Source: Sphingomonadales bacterium (GTDB taxonomy: Bacteria > Pseudomonadota > Alphaproteobacteria > Sphingomonadales > Sphingomonadaceae). Taken from it: DNA of 64,000 nucleotides. The stretch is taken from positions 210,542 through 274,541 of the forward strand of contig CANIRZ010000001.1 of the NCBI GenBank assembly GCA_947470185.1. The letters are read 5' to 3'. The notes beneath the pieces were generated by a model. It was not told the origin of the DNA. It made no database searches and was given only the letters and a program-made list of their open reading frames with translations. Positions 58,091-64,000 of this stretch are shown here, in pieces. Position numbers and translations under genes: made by a program. Position 1 is the stretch's first letter, and each line of letters opens with the position of its first letter.

Positions 58091-58783
58091 ATGACCATGA
58101 TCTGGAACCCATCACCCAATTTTGGCGAACGCAACCTGCCTATTACAATGCTTGTGCTCCATTACACTGGAATGCAGTCTGGCGCAGCTGCGATTGACTG
58201 GCTGGCTAACCCCGCGTCCAAGGTATCGGCCCATTATGTCGTCGATGAAGATGGCCAGCTGGTGCACATGGTACGCGAGGAACAACGCGCGCAACATGCC
58301 GGGCTATCTTATTGGCGTGGTGTCACAGACTGCAATAGTGCCAGTATCGGCATTGAAATCGTCAATCCCGGCCACGAATTTGGATATCGCCCATTTCCCG
58401 AAGCGCAAATGGACACGGTAACGCGGCTGGTTGCAGAATTGGTTCGTACTTACGGAATTGATCCGCGCGATGTAGTCGGGCACAGCGATGTCGCACCAAC
58501 CCGGAAGGAAGATCCGGGCGAGTTATTTGACTGGGAACGGCTGGCAAAACTTGGATGTGCCGTGCCGCGACCGAGAGCGAGCTTGGTTGATCCAGGTTGG
58601 CCGGACGCCGCATTTTTCCTCGCGCTTGAACGCTATGGCTATGGCATAAATGACGGGCGCGCAGCGACTGTGGCGTTCCAGCGGCGTTTCCGGCCCGAAA
58701 ACATTGACGGTGTCGTTGATGGCGAGTGCCGCGCTATCCTATTCAGCTTGCTCTTGGCGGTTGAGGGCGGGTCTGCTATCTGA
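58091..58783 (+). CDS. N-acetylmuramoyl-L-alanine amidase with peptidoglycan-binding domain
   Basis: The 230-residue protein is an Amidase_2 enzyme of the AmpD/AmiD type. It has zinc ligands H24 in VLHYTGM, a second histidine in VVGHSD and an aspartate in KEDPG. Residues 165-225 resemble a PGBD domain (GYGINDGRAATVAFQRRFRP). There is no clear signal peptide, so it may act on cytoplasmic muropeptides like AmpD. Its stop lies five bases before the RNase P RNA. Confidence 0.92.
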   Translation: MTMIWNPSPNFGERNLPITMLVLHYTGMQSGAAAIDWLANPASKVSAHYVVDEDGQLVHMVREEQRAQHAGLSYWRGVTDCNSASIGIEIVNPGHEFGYRPFPEAQMDTVTRLVAELVRTYGIDPRDVVGHSDVAPTRKEDPGELFDWERLAKLGCAVPRPRASLVDPGWPDAAFFLALERYGYGINDGRAATVAFQRRFRPENIDGVVDGECRAILFSLLLAVEGGSAI

Positions 58784-58788
58784 CCCTC

Positions 58789-59166
58789 GCCAGAGGGTTG
58801 GGCGACCGCCGCTTAGCGGGTAACTGCTAAGGGGAGGAAAGTCCGGGCTCCAGCGAGGAACGGTGCCGGATAACGTCCGGCGAAAGCAATTTTAGGGAAA
58901 GTGCCACAGAAAATAGCCCACCGCATTTCGATGCGGCCAGGTCGAAACGGTGCGGTAAGAGCGCACCGCATTTCTGGTAACAGAAATGGCATGGCAAACC
59001 CCACCGGGAGCAAAACCGAATAGGGGCGGCATATGGCATCCTCCTGCCAGTCGCCCGGGTTGGTTGCATGAGCGGCGCAGCAATGCGTCGCCTAGATGAA
59101 TGGTCGCACATCCGCCTCGGTTTCGGCCGAAGCGGAGGACAGAACCCGGCTTACAGACCCTCTGGC
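58789..59166 (+). ncRNA. rnpB: RNase P RNA, bacterial class A
   Basis: The 378-base RNA is bounded by helix P1: GCCAGAGGG at the 5' end pairs with CCCTCTGGC at the 3' end. The conserved core reads GAGGAAAGTCCGGGCTCC near the start and AGAACCCGGCTTACAGAC near the end, the two strands of the P4 region. It is the catalytic subunit that trims tRNA 5' ends. It starts five bases after the amidase stop, and its last 16 bases overlap the convergent membrane-protein gene. TTTTT follows P1. Confidence 0.96.
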
Positions 59167-59540
59167 TTTTTACCCCATGCGCGATATGCGAACAGCAATA
59201 TTGCAATGAGTATCGCTTCAACAATCATAGGTGGTGCGACAGGCGCGCTATAACCGTCGATCGCAACGCTAACGAAGCGCCCAAACAATGTCGCCGCCAA
59301 CAACACCGCAGCGGCGAGGATTGCGCCTTGGTGCTGCCGTACCGCAGCAAACAGCGTTAGGCACGAGATCCCCAGGAACAGCCCGCCAATATCTGCACGC
59401 AAGTTCGCACGGCCAATTTCACCCACGGCCTGTAGGCCGCGTTCGGTAAAGACAGCGTCAAGGCTAAACCAATGCTGGGCAACTCCAAGCAACGCAATGA
59501 CGCCGATGACGGCGACCAAAATTCTAGTGATGATTATCAT
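59151..59540 (-). CDS. Small integral membrane protein (DUF4345-like)
   Basis: The protein has 129 residues from the ATG at 59540, which has GGGGGAAG just upstream; the longer frame is not needed. Four membrane helices are visible (residues 3-24, 50-68, 75-92, 105-122), with NLRADIGGLFLGISCL between the first two, a pattern of DUF4345 proteins. The function is unknown. Its last codons overlap the 3' strand of RNase P RNA helix P1, an unusual constraint. Confidence 0.72.
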   Translation of the reverse strand: MIIITRILVAVIGVIALLGVAQHWFSLDAVFTERGLQAVGEIGRANLRADIGGLFLGISCLTLFAAVRQHQGAILAAAVLLAATLFGRFVSVAIDGYSAPVAPPMIVEAILIAILLFAYRAWGKKPEGL

Positions 59541-59633
59541 ACTTCCCCCCAAAGTTGACGCGCACGTCAATATTTACATATTGGCACCAATATGTTCTGT
59601 TTCATGACAAGCCAATTCTGGAGGCCTAAGTCA

Positions 59634-60260
59634 ATGTCGATTGTGCAACGCGCCAAGAATATCATCTTAAAACCAACCGACGAATGGAACATCATTTCGC
59701 GGGCGCCGGCAACCATAAGTGGGATCTTGGGCGGCTATGCAGCTATATTAGCAGCTATTCCAATGGCTGCAGGTATCCTGTTTACAGGGGCGTTAGGCAT
59801 CAGTGGTGCAGGTCTGCTTGGTGGGGGGGGTATACCCATCGGTTTTGCGGCAATCGCGGCGATGTCGGTGATTGGATATATATTGTCGCTCATCACTCTT
59901 TATCTGATGGGGATTATCGTAAACTCCGTATCTCCCAGCTTTAATGGCAAGTCAGATTTGCACCAATCGTTGAAGCTATTAACCTACGCGTCAACTCCAA
60001 CTTGGCTGGCTGGTTTGGTAAGCTGGATACCCATATTGGGCGCGTTAGTCTCATTTGCAGCAAACGTGTATGTGGTTTATCTCATTTATCTGGGGCTACA
60101 GCCAGTTTTAGGGGTGCCCAAGGAAAAGGTGGCAGGCTTCACCGTGGTCATTGTGCTCATCTATGTCGTCCTCTCTCTGATTGTGTCAGGCATCATCATC
60201 GGTCTTCTGTTTTCAACATTTTTTGCAGGCGGAGCGACGGGCGCACTGTCCGGTGCATAA
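59634..60260 (+). CDS. YIP1 family membrane protein
   Basis: The protein has 208 residues from the ATG at 59634, with GGAGG eleven bases upstream; the frame opens earlier. The N-terminus SIVQRAKNIILKPTDEWNII followed by five membrane helices is the YIP1 pattern. Glycine-rich GISGAGLLGGGG lies in the first half. Bacterial members have no settled function. It diverges from the DUF4345-like gene by 93 bases. Confidence 0.87.
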   Translation: MSIVQRAKNIILKPTDEWNIISRAPATISGILGGYAAILAAIPMAAGILFTGALGISGAGLLGGGGIPIGFAAIAAMSVIGYILSLITLYLMGIIVNSVSPSFNGKSDLHQSLKLLTYASTPTWLAGLVSWIPILGALVSFAANVYVVYLIYLGLQPVLGVPKEKVAGFTVVIVLIYVVLSLIVSGIIIGLLFSTFFAGGATGALSGA

Positions 60261-60311
60261 TTTGCGTTTACGCCCCTAGCAAAATGGGCATGCCACAGCT
60301 AAGTCGGCGGC

Positions 60312-60845
60312 ATGGTGCGAACTACGCGACGAAATGACTGGGGTTTTCCCCGCTGGCGCGGTTACGGAAGTAGCAGCGAGGCGCAGCAGGTGCGTCTGTG
60401 CGACCGTTATGGCTGTAACAAGGCAGGCAATTGCCCCGCGCCTAAATCTCCGAATAGTCCAGATCGCTGGATGTTTTGTGAGGAACATGCCGGTGAGTAT
60501 AACCGCGGATATGATTATTTTGAGGGGCTGACCAAGGAAGAAGCCGAAGAACGCGAGGCCAATGAACGCCGAGATTCTTCGGGTTATAAGGAATCGGCGC
60601 ATTATGGTTGGGCTGGGTCCGGCGATGGCAGCCGAAGCCGTGACGAAATGCACGCGCTCGATATACTAGGCCTTGAAAGCGATACCAACTTTGAGGACGC
60701 GAAAAAGGCTTGGCGCAAAATTGCTAAGGAAACCCATCCTGACGTGAACCCTGGCAATGCCGATGCCGCCAAGGCGTTTCAGGCGGGGCAAGCTGCCTAT
60801 GACGTCTTACGCGTCGCAGAAGAACGGCGCGCGTGGAAGGGCTAG
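60312..60845 (+). CDS. DnaJ-domain protein with N-terminal cysteine motif
   Basis: The 177-residue protein has an N-terminal region with CDRYGCNKAGNC and FCEEHAGEYN, a conserved putative metal-binding segment of this alphaproteobacterial family. A C-terminal J domain (residues 115-177) carries the HPD tripeptide in THPDVNPGN. J domains stimulate Hsp70 ATPase. The glycine/phenylalanine and substrate domains of classic DnaJ are absent, so it is a specialised co-chaperone. Confidence 0.9.
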   Translation: MVRTTRRNDWGFPRWRGYGSSSEAQQVRLCDRYGCNKAGNCPAPKSPNSPDRWMFCEEHAGEYNRGYDYFEGLTKEEAEEREANERRDSSGYKESAHYGWAGSGDGSRSRDEMHALDILGLESDTNFEDAKKAWRKIAKETHPDVNPGNADAAKAFQAGQAAYDVLRVAEERRAWKG

Positions 60846-60884
60846 CGTCTTGTACGCGCGAAACTATCGGCGCATAGGCCAGTT

Positions 60885-61277
60885 GTGATTCGAGACTTTC
60901 CGCCTTTCCGGAACTTTGCCGCTGCATTGATTGTGCTGGCGCTTGCTTTACGTATCATGGTTCCGGCAGGTTTTATGCCGTCGACAGAGCGCAGTTTTGC
61001 GCTGACCATATGCACTGGCATGGATACCCAGACCGTTTGGATGGATAAATCGGGCACCCTGCACAAGGAAGACCCGTCAAAGGGTAAATCTGTTGAGCAT
61101 CAGCCTTGTGCTTTTGCTGGGGCAGCGATTGCAGCGGATTTCCTTTCCTCCGTTTCCCAAATTGCAATGGCTCCAGTCGCCCTGCCAATTTCAGGTTTTG
61201 TCAAAAGGGAGGTTTCGGTTGGTGCTGGTTTAGCGGCGCCACCGCCTCCTGCGATAGGACCACCTTCCTTCATCTAA
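60885..61277 (+). CDS. DUF2946-like protein
   Basis: The 130-residue protein starts with GTG at 60885. It has a membrane segment (residues 10-28), the motif MVPAGFMP, a short periplasmic part with CTGMD and HQPCAFAG, and a proline-rich end (APPPPAIGPPSFI). This fits DUF2946, small proteins often found beside copper or other metal transport genes. It is 51 bases before a TonB-dependent receptor gene and is probably transcribed with it. Confidence 0.72.
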   Translation: MIRDFPPFRNFAAALIVLALALRIMVPAGFMPSTERSFALTICTGMDTQTVWMDKSGTLHKEDPSKGKSVEHQPCAFAGAAIAADFLSSVSQIAMAPVALPISGFVKREVSVGAGLAAPPPPAIGPPSFI

Positions 61278-61328
61278 ACTGACGGGCTGCATTGCGGTCG
61301 ATCTCTCGTTTAGATTTGGGAAAATACC

Positions 61329-63302
61329 ATGAAATTTATGTACATTTTGCGCGCTTCTGTGGCGTGCGTAGCTGTTGCTGTTGTCACCCCCGCCGCTGCT
61401 GAAGATGCAGCTGACGCCACGATCATCGTCACTGGACCTGCCGCTGCTGACGAAGCAGAAACATCGGCAAACAAGACCGCAGGTGGCACTGACGTTGTCA
61501 GTCACAAAGATTATGCAGACAAGACTATCGTATCGTTGCGCGATACATTGGCCTTTTCCCCCGGCGTGTATACGCAACCTCGCTTTGGCCAAGAGGTCAG
61601 GATTTCCATTCGTGGCTCCGGCTTGTCGCGTGGGTTTCATATGCGTGGGTTGACGCTATTGCAGGATGGCATCCCGATCAATCTGGCAGACGACAATGGG
61701 GATTTTCAAGAACTTGAACCGATATTTTTCGACCATCTTGAGGTTTATCGCGGCGCGAACGCTTTGAGGTTCGGTTCCGGCACATTGGGTGGCGCAATCA
61801 ACGGTGTTACGCCCACAGGGGACAATGCGGCGGGTCTTTACCTTCGCGGTGATGTCGGCAGCTCTGACTTTTATCGTGGCTTGGCGTCTTTTGGAGTGGG
61901 TGATAGCAATGCCAATGCTTGGGCAGCGGTCAGCGCCGATAGCCATGAGGGGGATCGCCAACACGCCCAGCGGAACTCAATTCGCTTTAACGGAAATGTT
62001 GGGCTTAGGATTTCGGATGTCGTGTCGACGCGATTTTACGGAAGCGCGACGACACTTAACCAGGAATTACCTGGTGCATTGACCCGTGCAACGGCATTGA
62101 CTGCGCCACGCAGCGGCAATTTTGTCGGGGATCAGGCGCGCGATATCAATTCGGTCCGTGTCCAGAATCGAACCCGTTTCGATTGGGGCAACAGCCAATT
62201 GGATGTTGGCGCGTTCTTGAACGCCAAAGAATTATATCACCCAATTTACCAGGTTATTGATCAGGCATCGACAGATCGCGGCGTATATGCCCGTTATGAC
62301 CGCACAGGTGACGTGTGGAGTGTTACATTGGGCGGTGAATCACGTTGGGGAAGCATTGATGCAAAGCGTTTCGTGAACCTGAGCGGTAAACGCGGGGTGT
62401 TGACATTTGACGCTGATCAGACGGCGCGCACGACCAACATCTATGGTGAAATCAGGGTCAGTCCAATCGAGAACCTGACCGTGATCGCAGGCGGTATTTA
62501 CGCCGACGGATTTCGCAAACAATCGCAAATTGTGCCCACTGCTGTAACGGCGCAGGCATCGTTTGATGCGGTGTCACCAAAATTGGGTGTGCTTTGGGAA
62601 CCGGCAACTGAAATCCAATTTTTTGCGAACCACAGCAAATCCGCCGAATTCCCGACCTTTGTTGAACTGGCACAAATTGCGGCCTTTGTTCCGGTGCGTG
62701 AACAAGCCGCGTGGACCACGGAGCTTGGTACGCGCGGGACATTGGGATGGGTAAGCTGGGATGTGGCGGTTTATCGGGCCAATATCAAACGGGAGATGCT
62801 TCAGTTTACCGTCGGGCCGGACATTCCCGCGGCAACCTTTAACGCGGACAAGACGCGTCATCAGGGCGTCGAAGCTGCGTTCAGCGTCACGCCGACCAAT
62901 TGGCTGCGCTTTCGGCAAATATGGCAATATTCGGATTTCAGATTTGTGGATGATGCCCAATATGGAAACCGCCGACTACCTGTAGTTCCGGTCCACGTCC
63001 TGCGGTCTGAGCTTCGGCTGGGCGGCGATGATCTGCATATTTCGCCAAATGTGGAATGGGTGCCCCAAGGTGCTTGGGCGGATTATCGGAACACAACCCG
63101 TAATGGAGGTTATACATTGTGGGGCGTATCTGCCGCCGCGCGCATGAAAAACGGCGTAAATATATTCGTCGATGCTCGAAACCTCGCATGCGTGAAAGCC
63201 ATTGGCGACGTGTCGGCAGCAATATTGGCGACCCCAGCCTCGGCCATTTACTATCCGGTAGAACGCCGAGCGATTTATGGCGGCGTTCGGATGCGGTTTT
63301 AG
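61329..63302 (+). CDS. TonB-dependent receptor (FecA/siderophore- or copper-type)
   Basis: The 657-residue protein has a signal peptide (residues 1-25, ending PAAAE), a TonB-box-like DATIIVTG and a plug domain (SIRGSGLSRGFHMRGLTLLQ). The beta barrel ends in GGVRMRF. The plug ending YRGANALRFGSGTLGGAIN is close to FecA-type receptors. The gene lies between a DUF2946 gene and a PepSY gene, a setting usual for iron-siderophore or copper uptake. The ligand is not certain, and no Fur box was seen. Confidence 0.9.
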   Translation: MKFMYILRASVACVAVAVVTPAAAEDAADATIIVTGPAAADEAETSANKTAGGTDVVSHKDYADKTIVSLRDTLAFSPGVYTQPRFGQEVRISIRGSGLSRGFHMRGLTLLQDGIPINLADDNGDFQELEPIFFDHLEVYRGANALRFGSGTLGGAINGVTPTGDNAAGLYLRGDVGSSDFYRGLASFGVGDSNANAWAAVSADSHEGDRQHAQRNSIRFNGNVGLRISDVVSTRFYGSATTLNQELPGALTRATALTAPRSGNFVGDQARDINSVRVQNRTRFDWGNSQLDVGAFLNAKELYHPIYQVIDQASTDRGVYARYDRTGDVWSVTLGGESRWGSIDAKRFVNLSGKRGVLTFDADQTARTTNIYGEIRVSPIENLTVIAGGIYADGFRKQSQIVPTAVTAQASFDAVSPKLGVLWEPATEIQFFANHSKSAEFPTFVELAQIAAFVPVREQAAWTTELGTRGTLGWVSWDVAVYRANIKREMLQFTVGPDIPAATFNADKTRHQGVEAAFSVTPTNWLRFRQIWQYSDFRFVDDAQYGNRRLPVVPVHVLRSELRLGGDDLHISPNVEWVPQGAWADYRNTTRNGGYTLWGVSAAARMKNGVNIFVDARNLACVKAIGDVSAAILATPASAIYYPVERRAIYGGVRMRF

Positions 63303-63312
63303 GAGGTAGGGC

Positions 63313-64000
63313 ATGGAAAATACATCATTCTACCGCACAATCTGGCGTTGGCATTTTTATGCATCGCTCTTCGTCATGCCACTTGTTCTCGTGCTGGCGA
63401 CAACGGGTGCAATCTATCTGTTTAAGCCGCAATTGGATCGTTGGGAGGAGCGCGCGTTTAGTAATCTTTCAACTGATCGGTCCGTGTCGCCCAATGTGCA
63501 ACTCGCGGCTGTTATGACTGTTAACCCTGGTGGCCAATTCCAAAGCTATCGGTTGCCAGAACGCATAGGTGACGCTGCAGTGATCCATATAGGGCTTACC
63601 GATGGCCGTTCCATGCGGGATATCTATGTATCGCCGCAGGGAAAAATACTCGGCAGCGTCGATCCTGATACCCGCATTTCGGCAATGGTTTCGCGCATTC
63701 ATGGTTCGCTTTTGATCGGCAGGGTTGGGGATTGGATCGTTGAATTGGCCGCCTGTTGGGCTATCGTGATGATCCTGACCGGCCTATATATGTGGTGGCC
63801 GCGCGGGCAGGGGCTTAGGGGTGTCATTTGGCCCAGATTAAGGATGGGCAAGCGTATTTTTCTGCGCGACCTGCATGCTGTGACTGGCTTTTGGGTTTCC
63901 GGCCTTGCACTTGTTCTGCTGACCACTGGACTGCCGTGGGCGAGTGTCTGGGGCGATGCCTTTCGCGTGGCAAGGGCGGAGCTTGGCCTTGTTCAAGGCG
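63313..64000 (+). CDS. PepSY-domain membrane protein, N-terminal part
   Basis: The frame stays open to the window edge, giving 229 residues. It begins MENTSFYRTIWRWHFYASLF, a membrane helix with conserved W and H, followed by a PepSY domain. Two further helices read WIVELAACWAIVMILTGLYM and FWVSGLALVLLTTGLPWA. HGSLLIG and DLHAVTG supply histidines that in relatives bind haem. Such proteins often reduce ferric siderophores taken up by the neighbouring receptor. AGGAGG precedes the ATG. Confidence 0.88.
   Translation, partial: MENTSFYRTIWRWHFYASLFVMPLVLVLATTGAIYLFKPQLDRWEERAFSNLSTDRSVSPNVQLAAVMTVNPGGQFQSYRLPERIGDAAVIHIGLTDGRSMRDIYVSPQGKILGSVDPDTRISAMVSRIHGSLLIGRVGDWIVELAACWAIVMILTGLYMWWPRGQGLRGVIWPRLRMGKRIFLRDLHAVTGFWVSGLALVLLTTGLPWASVWGDAFRVARAELGLVQG

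Overview
The window is a typical chromosomal stretch of an alphaproteobacterium of the order Sphingomonadales, probably Sphingorhabdus- or Sphingopyxis-like. Three things point there: the CckA and ChpT cell-cycle phosphorelay proteins, the HPr/EIIA/RapZ/HprK/ChvG/ChvI cluster, and a LexA box of the alphaproteobacterial form GTTC-N7-GTTC before recA. Base composition is only moderately GC-rich for that order. No transposase, integrase, prophage or CRISPR array was found. The genus is inference.

Layout. 1-1183: end of dapA, smpB and a DUF2062 membrane protein. 1247-6919: an M13 peptidase, cckA and recA. 7111-12654: an arginase-family enzyme, a glutathione transferase, alaS and, convergent, icd. 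12807-15703: psd, pssA and rmuC. 15725-20904 (minus strand): a tightly overlapping run chvI-chvG-hprK-rapZ-EIIA-HPr-rRNA/tRNA methylase. It diverges from pckA, which has a perfect 18-base palindrome in its leader. 22738-35869: mostly housekeeping and orphan genes, including an M28 peptidase, guaB, an RsmB-type methylase, rppH, an esterase, a YdjM-like protein with a photolyase, purF, hisI and a lipoprotein.

35884-39763 is the least ordinary block. It holds a Sel1/SPOR envelope protein and, divergent from it, a ParA-type ATPase, a protein with a ribbon-helix-helix-like C-terminus and a TPR/SPOR envelope protein. The divergent intergenic region carries two abutting palindromes. The set looks like a chromosomal ParF/ParG-style positioning cassette joined to peptidoglycan-binding proteins.

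39800-43764 (minus strand): a DUF3089 hydrolase, ruvX, pyrB and a dihydroorotase homologue that has lost its metal and catalytic residues. 43905-51267: gatCAB, tRNA-Leu(UAG), tig, clpP (with a sigma-32-type promoter) and clpX. A short relic of a katG 3' end lies between tig and clpP. 51532-58783: a large TonB-dependent receptor, mtgA, rpoH, rluD, a JAMM peptidase, chpT and an amidase. 58789-59166: the RNase P RNA, wedged between the amidase gene and a convergent membrane-protein gene. 59634-64000: a YIP1 protein, a DnaJ-domain protein and a probable metal-acquisition set (DUF2946, TonB receptor, PepSY protein), the last gene cut by the window edge.

Links between genes: rpoH sits near its likely targets clpP and clpX; cckA and chpT are consecutive steps of one phosphorelay; and the ChvG/ChvI-PTS cluster faces pckA, a gluconeogenic gene known to be under ChvI control in relatives.
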